DNA of 64,000 bases from Peromyscus leucopus (lineage: Eukaryota; Chordata; Mammalia; Rodentia; Cricetidae): contig NC_051064.1 of assembly GCF_004664715.2 (NCBI RefSeq), positions 111,862,240 through 111,926,239 of the forward strand, read 5' to 3'. This document shows, piece by piece, positions 1 to 10,346 of this stretch (positions are counted from its first letter, which is position 1; the number at the start of each line of letters is the position of its first letter). The position numbers and the translations under genes were made by a program. The notes beneath the pieces are model-generated. The model was not told the DNA's origin, ran no database searches, and saw nothing but the letters and a program-made list of their open reading frames with translations.

Positions 1-524
1 CTCAGAGACACAGCATTTAATTCAGCATGCAAATATGCAATTAGAACATCTTAAAAACTGAATGCTATTGTGTCCAAACAGCATATATGTAACAAAAGTC
101 TGATCCTGAAAAAAGGAAATCAAGTAATTAAAACATTTAGTATAATTTAATATAAATAAAACTAATAATGTAAAAAGTCAAACGTACCAAAGTGCAAGTC
201 TATATTTCCTCATCTAATCAATGTAGAGACTTCACATTTCCAAAAGACTTCTAAAACTGAGTTTGCATGTTCTATTTGTTGGTGGGTGCTATTCAAATAA
301 TAAATATACCCTATATATTCACAACTCAGATTACCGTATCTTCCAATACATTAACTAACTCTGAAACAGTCATTTTCCAGCATGCACAGAGTATTGACAC
401 TCCTGTGTTCAGCTTCTTCCTTTACAGATTTGTAATTATGCTCACTTATCTTTTGATAACAAACATTCAAATCTTTGCTTCAATCTTATATATCCTAGTT
501 ACCTCCCTTTTAAATTTTTTGTTT
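1..524. other. AT-rich non-coding stretch, no feature recognised
   Basis: I see no SINE, LTR, splice-flanked open frame or promoter signature here. Short open frames extend from it into the microsatellite downstream and have no coding character. Confidence 0.5.
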
Positions 525-864
525 AGCCAAGCACTTCTTTTTGTTATTTATTTATCTATCCACCCATCCACCCATCCACCCATCCACCTATCCACCCACC
601 CACCCACCCATCCACCTATGCATTCACCCACCCACCCACCCACCCACCCACCCACCCACCCATCCATCCATCCATCCATCCATCCATCCATCCATCCAAA
701 CATCCATCCTTCCATCCATCCATTTATTTCAAAACCGGGTTTCTCTGTGTAGCCCTGGCTGTCCTGAAACTCAATGTGTAGACCAGGCTGGCCTCGAGCT
801 CAGAGATCCACCTGCTGGGATTAAAGATGTGCTCTACACCGTGTAGCCAGCCAAGCACTTCTTT
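525..864 (-). mobile_element. B1 SINE (minus) whose A-tail became a CCAY microsatellite
   Basis: A minus-strand B1 lies at about 730-848 (AAACCGGGTTTCTCTGTGTA, then GACCAGGCTGGCC). The 16-bp duplication AGCCAAGCACTTCTTT occurs at 525-540 and 849-864, so the whole 541-848 block is one insertion. The expected poly-T tail is the tract at 541-729, starting TTGTTATTTATTTATC and passing into CCAY repeats. The open frames across it (His-Pro-Ser/Thr repeats) are microsatellite translation, not a gene. Confidence 0.85.
554..722. repeat. (CCAC/CCAT)n microsatellite
   Basis: About 170 bp of CCAC and CCAT tetranucleotides, CCAC-rich first and CCAT-rich later, inside the B1 insertion at 541-848. Confidence 0.95.
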
Positions 865-1122
865 AAAAGCATTTTTACTGGGGCTGGAGAGCTGACTCAG
901 TGGTGAAGAGCACTTGGTGCTTTGCAGAGGACCTGAGTTTGGTTCCCAGCACCCATGTCACATGGCTCACAACTGCCTGTGACTCCAACTTTTTCTTCTG
1001 GCCTCCTCAGGTACTTACACACATGCGGTGTGCGAGTGCGCGTGTGCGTGCGCATGCGTGTATGTGTATGTGTGTGTGTGTTAATCTAAAACAAAACAAC
1101 TAAAATAAAAACATTTTTACTG
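865..1122 (+). mobile_element. B2 SINE (plus) with target duplication
   Basis: Begins GGGCTGGAGAGCTGACTCAG at 881 and keeps the B2 body with GGTTCCCAGCACCCA. It ends in a TG-rich tail with AAAACAAAAC. AAAAGCATTTTTACTG (865-880) and AAAACATTTTTACTG (1108-1122) are the flanking duplication. Confidence 0.85.
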
Positions 1123-1249
1123 ATCCATCTTCTTATCGCCAATCTACCAGAACTGTTCTAGCCAAGGTCATCAATACTTTCTAACTGCCAAGTCTAACAA
1201 ACTTTTTCTTTAATTCTTGTTGGTATATTTTATTTATTTATTTACTTAC

Positions 1250-1429
1250 TTACTTTTATTTTATGAACATTAGTGTTTTACCTGCATGTATGTCTGTGTG
1301 AAGATATCGGGTACCCTGGAATTGGAGTTACATACAGTTGTGAGCTGCCATGTGGGTGCTGGGAGTTGAACCTGGGTCCTCTGGAAGAGCAGTTGGTGCT
1401 CTTAATTGCTGAGCCATCTCTCCAGCCCC
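1250..1429 (-). mobile_element. B3/B2 SINE (minus)
   Basis: Reverse-oriented B2/B3 body ending GAGCCATCTCTCCAGCCCC at 1429, with CTGGAATTGGAGTTACA and GGGAGTTGAACCTGGGTCC in order. A TTTA-rich tail lies at the low-coordinate end. Confidence 0.85.
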
Positions 1430-1437
1430 AGTGTATT

Positions 1438-1556
1438 TAATTTTTTGAGATGGGCTCTTGCTATATAGCCATGGCTCACCATGAAGCTCAAGGTGGCCTT
1501 ACTTATGGCAATCTTTTAGCCTCCCTGCTCATAAGATCACAGGCATGCACCTCTGA
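1438..1556 (-). mobile_element. Old B1 (minus)
   Basis: Diverged reverse B1: TTTTTTGAGATGGGCTCTTGCT, then AGCTCAAGGTGGCC, then AGATCACAGGCATGCACC. Confidence 0.65.
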
Positions 1557-1689
1557 GACTCTCACTCTAACAGACTTTTTAAATTCTCATCAATCATATC
1601 TACATACTATATACCAACACAACTGACCACTTCTTTTTAAAATTCTCCTTTGCTTCTACCAAACTTGATTACTTCTTTGTCTCCCCTCA

Positions 1690-2270
1690 CCCCCACCTCA
1701 TCTTTGTTTGCTGAGGAATGAACCTAGGACAAGGGCTCCACCACTGAGCTACACACTCCAGTCCCCTTTTTCACTCTTGAGGAATGGTTTAACTAAGTTG
1801 CTCAGGCAGACTTGAACTTACAATCTATGGTGGTCAGAATATAAATGGCCCTCCTACAGGCTCCTTTATTTGAATATTTTGTCACCAAGGAGTGGCACTA
1901 TTTGAGAAGGACTAGGAGATGTGTCCTTGTTGTAGTAGGTGTGGCCTTGCTGGAGGAACTGTGTCAATGGGGGTGGGCTTTGAGGTTTCCAAGCCCACTC
2001 TAGGCCCAGTCACTGCCACCTCAGCCTGTGGACCGAGATAGAGACTTCAGCTACTGCTCCAGTGCCACGAGGGTTATCATGCTCCCTGTCATGATAATGG
2101 AATAAAACTCTGAAATTGTTAGGCAAGCACCAATTAAATGCTTTCTTTTGTAAGAATTGCCTTGGTCATGGTGTCTCTTCACAGTAATAGAACAGTTACT
2201 AAGACACAATTCTTCTGCCTCAACCTTGCATGTAGCTGAGATTACAGGTCTGTGGCACTAGGACCAGGTC
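1690..2270 (-). mobile_element. Old ID+B1 composite (B4-like, minus), split by an LTR
   Basis: A reverse ID-like part (1702-1766, TGAGCTACACACTCCAGTCCC) is followed by a reverse B1-like part (1767-1827) that resumes at 2207-2265 (CTGCCTCAACC...GAGATTACAGG). The MaLR-type LTR at 1828-2206 separates the halves. Confidence 0.6.
1828..2206 (+). mobile_element. MaLR-type LTR (ERVL-MaLR)
   Basis: Begins TGGTGGTCAG and ends CAGTTACTAAGACA. It contains GTGTGGCCTTGCTGGAGGAA, an AATTAAATGCTTTC stretch and TTGGTCATGGTGTCTCTTCA near the end. The same layout occurs in the 61559 element, where MaLR-like internal sequence precedes it. Exact subfamily unknown. Confidence 0.65.
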
Positions 2271-2492
2271 TCTTTATTTCTTAACTGTGACTGTATACAG
2301 TCTCATGTTCTCTCTCAGACTCTCTGTACTCTTCATCTTTTCATTAGATGGTCTCATCTACTACAGCTTTAACTGCTCCCCTTAAACCTAGTCTATATCT
2401 AGTCTATCCTCCTAAAACCTCAAATTATCTCATACATCCCTTCCCCAATTTAAACATTTCACTCTACACCCAAATCATCTAGGCCTAGACAT

Positions 2493-2621
<129 letters not shown>

Positions 2622-2769
2622 CGCAAGACCCCAAGAACAACACCTGAGATGGTCCTCTGGCTTCCACACACATGTGCATATGTACCTTGCACATATGAAA
2701 AGGCACACATAGAGAAAACATCACTAATTCTGGTCTGTTTCTATACATCTTCTCATTTTGTTGTAGGGC

Positions 2770-2830
2770 GGAGGGTATAGCTCAGAGGCAGAGCACATGC
2801 CCTGGGATGGATCACCAGCAGTGAAAGAAA
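2770..2830 (+). mobile_element. ID-like SINE fragment
   Basis: GAGGGTATAGCTCAGAGGCA resembles the tRNA-derived ID head (box A-like TAGCTCAGNGG). Short and diverged. Confidence 0.45.
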
Positions 2831-2994
2831 AAGGAATTCTTCTACTATTAACAAAAATAGGCTTTCCTGGCTGGCAAACCCACTCAACAGCAGAATAAGG
2901 GGTTTCTAGTGTGCCAGGGTACAGATACCTCAGAACAATAAGTTTCCAGTCCAATCTCGCTACAATGTAATTATGATATGTGATAAAACTACAT

Positions 2995-3225
2995 CTGGGA
3001 AGGGTCTGCACTTGGCTGTGCTAGGGGGAGGTCTTTTGCTCCACCCCTTGGCATTCCTATAAATAGCCCTTTAGAAGAGACAGAAGGGGCTGGTGGCTAT
3101 TATTCAGGCCCTCCTGAGCTATCCTGTGTTTCTATTTCTCTTCCCTCTATCTTTCTATCTAAATATTTCTCCCTCCTCCCTCCTCAAGAGAACTCTGGTG
3201 AAAAAGTAGGGGCAGGCCTCCGACA
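2995..3225 (+). mobile_element. 5'-truncated LTR of the mys-like ERV2 family
   Basis: Shares GGAGGTCTTTTGCTCCACCC, CTTGGCATTCCTATAAA (TATA-like) and AGGCTATCCTGTGTTTCT-type blocks with the LTRs at 14286 and 17969, and ends CCGACA at 3225. The first ~120 bp of the LTR is missing; the 2831-2994 sequence in front does not match it. Confidence 0.75.
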
Positions 3226-3321
3226 AGTTACATAAGAACCTGTTTCAAAAACAACTTAAAAAAAAACAACACAATAATTTGTGTTTCAAGAATGTCACAG
3301 GATCTAATATCAATAGATCAA

Positions 3322-3526
3322 CTGATACATGTCTTTCTTTTGTTTTTTTGTTTTGTTTTGTTTTTTCTGTCTTTTTGAAACAGGGTTTCTCTGTGTAACA
3401 TAACCCTAGCTGTCCTGGAACTTGCTCTGTAGACCAGGCTGGCCTCGAACTCACAGAGATCCGCCTGTCTCTGCCTCCCGAGTGCTGGGATTAAAGGCAT
3501 GCACCACCACACCAGCTCTGATACAT
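3322..3526 (-). mobile_element. B1 SINE (minus)
   Basis: TTTTTGAAACAGGGTTTCTC to GGGATTAAAGGCATGCACC, at about 3340-3517. CTGATACAT occurs at 3322-3330 and again at 3518-3526, giving the duplication. Confidence 0.85.
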
Positions 3527-3748
3527 ATTTTTTTTTAAATGTTACTTTTTTTTTAAAGATTTATTTATTTATTATGTATACACTGTTCTGCCCACATATA
3601 TGCCTACACACCAGAAGAGGGCACCAGATTTAATTACAGATGGTTGTGAGCCACCATGTGGTTGCTGGGAATTGAACTCAGGACCTCTGGAAGAGCAGCC
3701 AGTGCTCTTAACCTCTGAGCCATCTCTCCAGCCCCCTGATACATATTT
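3518..3748 (-). mobile_element. B2 SINE (minus)
   Basis: TTAAAGATTTATTTATTTAT tail, CAGAAGAGGGCACCAGAT, GGGAATTGAACTCAGGACC, ending CCATCTCTCCAGCCCC at 3735. CTGATACATATTT at 3518-3530 and 3736-3748 is its duplication. Confidence 0.9.
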
Positions 3749-3751
3749 CTT

Positions 3752-3887
3752 AAAGATTTGTTCTGAAGATGGGCAGTGGTGGTGCATGCCTGTAATTCCG
3801 GAGGGACTTGGGAGAAACAGAGAAATCTTGTCTCAAAAAAATTAATAAATAAAACAAACACAACAACAAAAAAAAGATTTGTTCTGA
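3752..3887 (+). mobile_element. Internally deleted B1 (plus)
   Basis: GGGCAGTGGTGGTGCATGCC (about 3769) runs quickly into GAGAAATCTTGTCTC, so the B1 middle is lost. AAAGATTTGTTCTGA at 3752-3766 and 3873-3887 is the duplication. Confidence 0.8.
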
Positions 3888-3928
3888 GTAAGGAAGTATT
3901 GAATGTAAGCCTTAAAACTACATCTGGG

Positions 3929-4000
3929 GAACGAGGGTCATAGCTCAGTGGTACAGCACATATTAGACATGCGTTCAGTCCCTATCTCCCCCATCTCAAA
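3929..4000 (+). mobile_element. ID-like SINE
   Basis: GGGTCATAGCTCAGTGGTAC with TTCAGTCCC downstream, the tRNA-derived ID layout. Confidence 0.6.
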
Positions 4001-4124
4001 AACTATATTTTTTAAAGTTATTAGCATAGAGTTTATATATATACACACATGCAAGCAGGAACCTATGCATACTAAAAACAACAAAGGTATGTATTAAGAA
4101 TTGCATTATTGTATTAAGAATTAT

Positions 4125-4360
4125 ATTATTAAGCTCACTGGGTAAAGTGCCTACTGTGAAAGCATGAATTGGAATCTCCACCATAAAAAAGCTGTGCAGC
4201 TTCTGTAACTGTAGCACTGAGGAGCAAAAAAAAAAAAAAAAAGGATCCTTGGAGCTCACTGGCTGGCCAGCCAGCCTGGCCAATCAGTGAGCTCCAAATT
4301 CAACCAAATGCTTTCCACAGGCAAGAATACCCACATGCACATGTGCACACACCCAAAAAG
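4125..4360 (+). mobile_element. B3-type SINE with hairpin segment
   Basis: GCTCACTGGGTAAAGTGCC head and CCCACATGCACATGTGCACA tail. GGAGCTCACTG at 4251-4261 is exactly complementary to CAGTGAGCTCC at 4285-4295, with a GGCTGGCCAGCCAGCC loop. An A17 tract sits at 4226-4242. Confidence 0.6.
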
Positions 4361-4385
4361 TAGTACTAAAACATTTTCAAACTTG

Positions 4386-4590
4386 TCTGGAGAGATGGCT
4401 TAGCACTTAAGAGCACTGGTTGCTCTTCTGGAAGACCTGGATTTAATTCCCAGTACCCATATGGCAGCTCAGAATCTGTAACTCTAGTTCCAGGGGATCT
4501 GATGCATTCTTCTGGCCTATTGGGGCACCAGCCATACATGTGGTGCACAGACATGCATGTAGGCAAAACACTATATACATGAAACTAAAT
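4386..4590 (+). mobile_element. B3/B2 SINE (plus)
   Basis: CTGGAGAGATGGCTTAGCAC head, AACTCTAGTTCCAGGGGATC middle, ACATGCATGTAGGC tail. Confidence 0.8.
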
Positions 4591-5087
4591 TAAATTTTTT
4601 AAAATGACTCGAATACTCAACAGAGTTTAACTTAGGCTGTTGAGTTTATAAAAATGTTTAAATAGATTAGGTAATCTTCTAAGATGAAACAACCTTCAGT
4701 CTACTAAAAAACATCCAAACACAATGTGATGAGTTTAGATCACATCAGTGGTTCCTAAAGTACAGCCCAAAGCCCCTTGAGGAAAACTACTTTTGCTAAT
4801 ATTATGTCTAATAAGAACACTATAACAAAATGTCTTGGTATGTCCATCTTAGGGCACACAAAAGTGTAAAAGCAAGAGTGGATACAACTGCTTACACATT
4901 AGTACAAATCAAGCAGGCAGTACCAAAGCATTCTAGAAGTCCTACCCCTCACTGTCTCTTCACTGTGCTCAGTTAAGGAGGGAGAAGGGGGAGTCCATTT
5001 CCCTTGATCGATGAAGCAATAAAATTATTAACTTTATTAAATTTTAACTCTTGGATAAGTGTCCTTTATCATCTTTTGAAATAGTGG
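4591..5087. other. Unannotated non-coding stretch
   Basis: No recognised repeat or gene. Open frames are short and stop-rich. Confidence 0.4.
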
Positions 5088-5298
5088 AGCCTACTAGCTG
5101 TGATCCCAGCTGTTCAGAAGGCCAAAGTGAAAGGATCAGAAGTTAAAAGCCTACCTGTCCAGAATGAGTTCAAGGCCAGCTCCAGGAACTTAGTGAAATC
5201 TGATTTCAGAATAAAAAGTTTAAAAAGAGAGCTGTAGTAAAGTGCTTGCCTAGCATGTGAAAGACCCTAGGTTCAATCTTAAGCAGTAGAAGGAAAAA

Positions 5299-5300
<2 letters not shown>
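5088..5300 (+). mobile_element. Old B1-like plus ID-like composite (B4-type)
   Basis: GTGATCCCAGCTGTTCAGA and AGTTCAAGGCCAGC are B1-like; AAAGTGCTTGCCTAGCATGT with AGGTTCAATC is ID-like. Confidence 0.5.

Positions 5301-5347
<47 letters not shown>
5301..5347. repeat. (GT)n microsatellite
   Basis: About 23 uninterrupted GT units directly after the ID-like element. Confidence 0.95.
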
Positions 5348-5349
<2 letters not shown>

Positions 5350-5512
5350 GCTGATCAATGGAACATTGATCATTTCAATCACTGGTTGGTCATTTCAATC
5401 AACATTCATTAAGCACTTACTATTTGCCAGACCACATCTGAAATGTCTATTTTCAATTCTAAGTAGAAAATTCATGTCACACATAGATAAGCATATTCAA
5501 GAGAAAGTAATG

Positions 5513-5832
5513 TGTGTGGGACCAGCCCCCACTTTTACAACCAAGGTACTCTTGAGCAGGGAGAAGTAGAAAATATTTAGATAGAAATACCTAGACAACG
5601 AGAGGAAAGACAGAAACACAGGATAGCCTCAGGAGGGCCTGGGTCAAAACCCACCAGGCCAGAACTTTATTCCAAAGGGCTTTTTATAGCAATGCCAGGG
5701 GGCGAAGCAAAAGACCTTCCCCAAGTGTAGACCCTTTCAAACACCTAGTACTCAGGCCCATGGTCCAATCAATCATCCTCTTATGCAGTCCTGCTGGGTA
5801 AAGCCACTAGGAAACCTCAATGAGCTCCAACA
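5513..5832 (-). mobile_element. Solo LTR, mys-like ERV2 family (minus)
   Basis: On the minus strand it starts TGTTGGAGCTC at 5832, contains GCTTTACCCAGCAGGACTGC and a CTATAAAAAGCCC TATA-like box, and ends CCCACACA at 5513. GTAATG (5507-5512) and GTAAAG (5833-5838) are a 5/6 target duplication. No internal sequence follows, so it is a solo LTR. Confidence 0.85.
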
Positions 5833-5838
5833 GTAAAG

Positions 5839-6858
5839 ACAAAATGAGAGTATCTAGAAGAGGTTTTAGTTATTAAATACAAAAACAACTTAAGGAAATA
5901 TAATCAGGTAATCATTATAACATTAGTACCTAACAGTTGCTTAGTACTTACATATGGAGGTGTGTCACTTGTATTAACCTTCATGAAAGAACTTGCCAAT
6001 AAGTACTAGGTGTACAGTCACATGACCCCAGATGCAGCCCCTTCAGGATCCCCTGCTTTCAAGCTGAGGCCATGCTTTTTCAGGGTGGCCCCAGCCAATG
6101 ATTGACCAACAGTATGGGCACCAAAGAACTGGCCATTTCTTAATATCACAAAACTCCTCTAAAGGACAGGCTTTGATCACACAGCTTTACTTGGTTAATG
6201 GGAAACTTTGTCAGATCTACTTGGCACTTGTGAGCTCTCCCTACAATCCTACCATCCTTTTCTCAGGAGTCTTCCCCTTCTGCATAAACTTCTCATATTC
6301 CTAATTCTGTCTCAGCAGCTACTTCCTGACACAGGTGATAGCAGACAAGAACTGAGAAAACAGGAGGCGAAGCAGGGCTTAGAAACCAGATCACTCATCA
6401 CCCTACCAGCAACGAGAACCGCATGCCAGGTGGGATACGAGACATGCACAGTCCTTGGCACAAGCTGCTGGTCCAAGCAATAACACTTTCACAAGATGTG
6501 GCTTTAGAGAAGGTTCCCAGAAAGAAATTCTCTGATTGCTGTAAAGACTGAAAAGTGTGAGTTACAAGAACAATAGAATGAGCTTAGCTATTTTGTTACA
6601 CTGATTCCCCAGAGAGGGCCACTAACAAACGACTGAAAACTAAGGACTGTTTGGTAGCACACAAAGATCCTTATCACTGCAGTGGAAAAGCAGTAAACAC
6701 AGAGTAAAGCCAGGGCAGTTAACACCATTGTTTCAAAGATAACTAAATGTTCAACCATGGTCAAAAATGTTATGGGAAGGTTTAGGATCTTAATTTAGGA
6801 AACTAGAAGTCTGAAAGATGGGATAGGTACACCTAAAACAGTGGACCTCAAAGACAGT
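5839..6858. other. About 1 kb without recognised feature
   Basis: Mostly unique-looking sequence. Open frames near 6098-6483 are under 95 codons, with no splice-flanked structure or family similarity that I recognise. Confidence 0.4.
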
Positions 6859-6859
6859 C

Positions 6860-6895
<36 letters not shown>

Positions 6896-6997
6896 GCTTT
6901 TCGAGACAGGGTGACTGTCCTGGAACTCACGCTTTGACCAAGCTGGCCTCAAACTCTGCCTGTGTTGGGATTAAAGGCATGCACCACCACCGACCAG
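6859..6997 (-). mobile_element. B1 (minus) with 32-nt poly-T tail
   Basis: T tract about 6862-6894, then GGCTTTTCGAGACAGGGTGA, ending GGGATTAAAGGCATGCACC. It lacks the usual TTTCTCTGTGTAGCC segment. Confidence 0.85.
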
Positions 6998-7325
6998 TCA
7001 TTTTCCTTTGAACCCTCCAAATCTACAGGAATGAGTTAGCACTCCCATGGTCTATGGCTACATTTCAGAGGCCTCTGTCCTTGCTGCAGAACGCTATCCT
7101 AACATAACAGCTGTCAACTTCATCAGAGCAGCTGTAACTACTTGCAAGAGACTCTCCAGCTTGAGCATTCTGACAGTTGATATTCCCTTATAGAAGGGAG
7201 TCACTGCACCTCACCTGAGAATCCATTCTCTCCCTCTGTACCTCCCAGCCATGTGCATATAATTCTAAAGTAGGTGTATGTTGCCCCATGGACTCAGGAG
7301 GTACTAGAGTATAGAGAGTATGAAA
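6998..7325. other. Unannotated stretch
   Basis: No recognised repeat or coding signal. Confidence 0.4.
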
Positions 7326-7531
7326 GGAGAACTCTAGGGCTGGAGAGATGGCTCAGAGGTTAAGAGCACTGACTGCTATTCCAGAGGTCCTGAGTTCAAT
7401 TCCCAGCAACCACATGGTGGCTCACAACCATCTGTAATGAGATCTGGTGACCTCTTCTGGCCTGCAGTCATACATGCTGTATACATAATAAATAAATAAA
7501 TCTTTAAAAGAAAAAAGAAAAGAGAACTCTA
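7326..7531 (+). mobile_element. B2 SINE (plus), near full length
   Basis: GGGCTGGAGAGATGGCTCAG at 7339 through ACATAATAAATAAATAAATC and an A-rich tail. AGAACTCTA on both sides (about 7329-7337 and 7522-7530) is the duplication. The ATAATAAATAAA end supplies the usual B2 polyadenylation-like signal. Confidence 0.9.
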
Positions 7532-8810
7532 TGCAGCTATGGGAAAGTTTTCATTCATGCTGGGGTGAGACTTTCAGGTGTTCTCAGAGGTTACCCATGC
7601 TACTGTAAGTAACCTCTCATCCCACACTCCGTAAGTAAGCCCCCAAAACTCATTGGTTTAGCAAGTAAGGCTTTGGTTTGTCATTGGGACTTTATAAGGA
7701 AATAGACATTTGTTTACATAACTGTTTATATGTCCCCAGAGAAAGCATTCTCACAAGAGTCCTCCTCCAAAGTAACATGTTCCTCCCCACCCCACCCCAC
7801 CCCCGATCTGCTCTCATTTCCACTTCTGGCTGCCATGAAAGTAGTTAATGCCACCCCTGAAAAGGACACATTAAGCCTGAACAAAGAAGAAAATATATAT
7901 TCGAAAAGAACTGCAAGGACTAACCAGCATAACCCAGCAGGATGCAAGACAGTCACAGGGCTGTATTTTCAATACCATTCGTCAAAGCAGAAACATTAAC
8001 CTGAGGTAAAGTTTATCGGGGAGAGGAGTGGAGTGCAAAGGAGACAATGTCTCAAGATTCAGGAATGAATTCTGACATAGCCCCAAGTGATGGTATAACC
8101 TTGTGGCTGGGGTGGCTCTTAGAAGCCTAGAAAAAAGTGAAATGCCTGAATTGACATGGCAGGATGTAGGATAGGATAAGGAAAGGTTAGTTGAATGGAT
8201 ATATTACGGAAGGTCAGACCATTCACTGAGGCCATCAAGAACACAGTGAGACAACAGCATCACTAGGAAGTTAGATGTGGTTTTCTTCTAAAAGAGGATG
8301 TCAGGGTTTGGCTCATTGATAGGAATAGGAACGAGGGCACGGAAGCAACAGCAACCAGGTGGCAACACTAGAAGTGAATCTATCAGAATGACTGACAGGT
8401 GGGTAAAAACTAATAAGCTAAATCCTCAGGGACCTGTGCAGATAGTTAATGGGATAGAGTGTCATTAGGAGAAAAGTAGACAGTCAATCATAGTGCTGCT
8501 AAATATATACACTCAAAACAAGTTAGAGGCTGAGGGTGATTGCCCCAATAAAAATCCAGTAGTCCCTAGCCAATTCCTGGACTTAAGTCAGTTGTCAGAT
8601 ACAGACCCAATGATTCATATATTTCCCTACTGTATGAAGAAATACAGACTCAGAATACCACATTGGTCTGTAATATCAATTGCATGCCAATCTCCAACAT
8701 GCTGAATGAACTGAAAGATAAACACATTCCAAAGGATAGGAGAAAACACTTGTCTCCATATTGATGAGGGATGGTTCTAGCCCTCTATCTCTTTAGGACA
8801 ACAAAATCCA
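7532..8810. other. 1.3 kb without recognised feature
   Basis: Unique-looking sequence with a CCCCACCCCACCCC tract near 7787. Opposing ~80-codon open frames at 7726-7999 have no supporting splice or initiation context. Confidence 0.4.
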
Positions 8811-9229
8811 TGGATGCCCATTTTTTCCCCCTTTTATTTTATTTTACAATATCATTCAGTTCTACATATCAGCCACGGGTTCCCCTGTTCTCCCCCCTCC
8901 CACACCCTCCCCTTACCCCCAGCCTACCCCCCAATCCCACGTCATCCAGGGCAAAGCCTCCCCCGAGGACTGCGATCAACCTGGTAAACTCAGTCCAGGC
9001 AGGTCCAGTCCCTTCCTCCCAGACTGAGCCAAGTGTCCCTGCATAAGCTCCAGGTTTCAAACGGCCAACTCATGCAATGAGCACAGGACTCGGTCCCACT
9101 GCCTAGTTGCCTCCCAAACAGATCAATCAAGCCAATCAACTGTCTCACCTATTCAGAGGGCCTGATCCAGCTGGGGGCCCCTCAGCCTTTGGTTCATAGT
9201 TCATGTGTTTCCATTCGCTTGGATGCCCA
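8811..9229 (-). mobile_element. L1 3' end, 5'-truncated (minus)
   Basis: Reverse complement of the L1 3' UTR seen on the plus strand at 35260-35911 (shared on that strand: AACCAAAGGCTGAGGGGCCC and GATTGGCTTGATC). TGGATGCCCA at 8811-8820 and 9220-9229 is the duplication. The T-rich end at 8821 is the L1 tail. Confidence 0.9.
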
Positions 9230-9241
9230 ATTTTTGATAGT

Positions 9242-9620
9242 TGTGGGGGCCCACAGAGGCTCTCTAGTAAGACCTTAACTCAAGGTCAGAGAATCGGGGC
9301 TTGCTTTACCCAGTAGGGCTGCATAATAGGATGATTTGGCCACTGGCATGGTTACCAGGTGTTTTGAAGGGTCTATAATTGGCTGTATATTGTGCTTTGA
9401 TCTGGGGTGAGGGGGCTTTTGCTTCACCCCTTGGCATTGTATAATGAGTCCTTTGGAATAAACCTTGAGGTTGCTTGGTATTTACCCAGGGCCCTCCGGA
9501 AGCTATATACTGTGTCTCTTGTCTTTCTCTCGGTCTCCATCTACATTTCTATCTAATACTTCCTCATTCCTCTCTCCTCCCCACAAGAATCCTTAGACAG
9601 GTTGGAGCTGGACTCTGACA
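9242..9620 (+). mobile_element. Solo LTR, mys-like ERV2 family (plus)
   Basis: Starts TGTGGGGGCCCACAGAGG, contains GCTTTTGCTTCACCCCTTGG and TTTGGAATAAACC, ends CTCTGACA. GATAGT (9236-9241) and GATATT (9621-9626) are a 5/6 target duplication. It sits only 12 bp beyond the L1 insertion. Confidence 0.85.
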
Positions 9621-9626
9621 GATATT

Positions 9627-10107
9627 CAAATCTCTTCTATAAGATGGTATAGGATTTGCACACAATCTACATATATCTTAAGTCATCTCTAGATTACTCA
9701 TAATAGCTAGTGCAATATAAATGATAGGTAAACAGCTATGATACTATGTCATTTGGGGAATAATGGTTAGGAAAGAAGGTCTACACATGCTCAGTGCAGA
9801 CACTTTTTTTCCTTAATATTTTCGATGGGTAGTCAGTTGAATCTATGCATGTAAAGTTCACAGATACATGGGGTGACTGTATTGAGCGTTCTGTCATCTC
9901 AGTGAAATTATAAGGATCATACCAATGCACTCACTCCAAATTAAACTGCTACTGCTTGTATCCCTACAGTGACTGGCGGTCTTCTTCAGATTCTGAAGGC
10001 AACATGTTTTATATAGGATAGTGCTTTGGCCTATGTGGTAACATGACAGGTTACCAGCTTTGAGTGGAAAATAATTCTGCAGAATTCCAGGCTTTACTGT
10101 AAGCAGT
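9627..10107. other. Unannotated stretch
   Basis: No recognised feature. Confidence 0.4.
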
Positions 10108-10115
10108 CCCTAAGC

Positions 10116-10338
10116 CAGTGGTTCTCAGTCTTCTGAATGCTGTGACTCTTGAATACAGTTCGTCATATTATGGTGACCACCCCATAAAATTATTTTCGTT
10201 GCTACTTCCTAACTGTAATTTTGCTACTGTTATCAATTGTAATGTAGATCTGTGTTTTCCAATGGTCTTAGGCAACCCATGTGAAAGGGTCATTCGACAC
10301 CCTCAATGTGGTCACGATCCACAGGTTGAGAACTGCTG
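10116..10338 (+). mobile_element. URR1-like hAT DNA transposon
   Basis: Non-autonomous hAT-Charlie relic: CAGTGGTTCTCAGTC at one end, GGTTGAGAACTGCTG at the other (imperfect inverted termini), with CATAAAATTATTTTCGTTGC between. Same family at 12044 and 38496. The encoded ~118-codon frame is incidental. Confidence 0.8.
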
Positions 10339-10346
10339 CCTAGCTG

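Noticed and set aside
267..846. Long His-Pro-Ser/Thr frames
   Set aside because: They are translations of the CCAC/CCAT microsatellite continuing into a B1.
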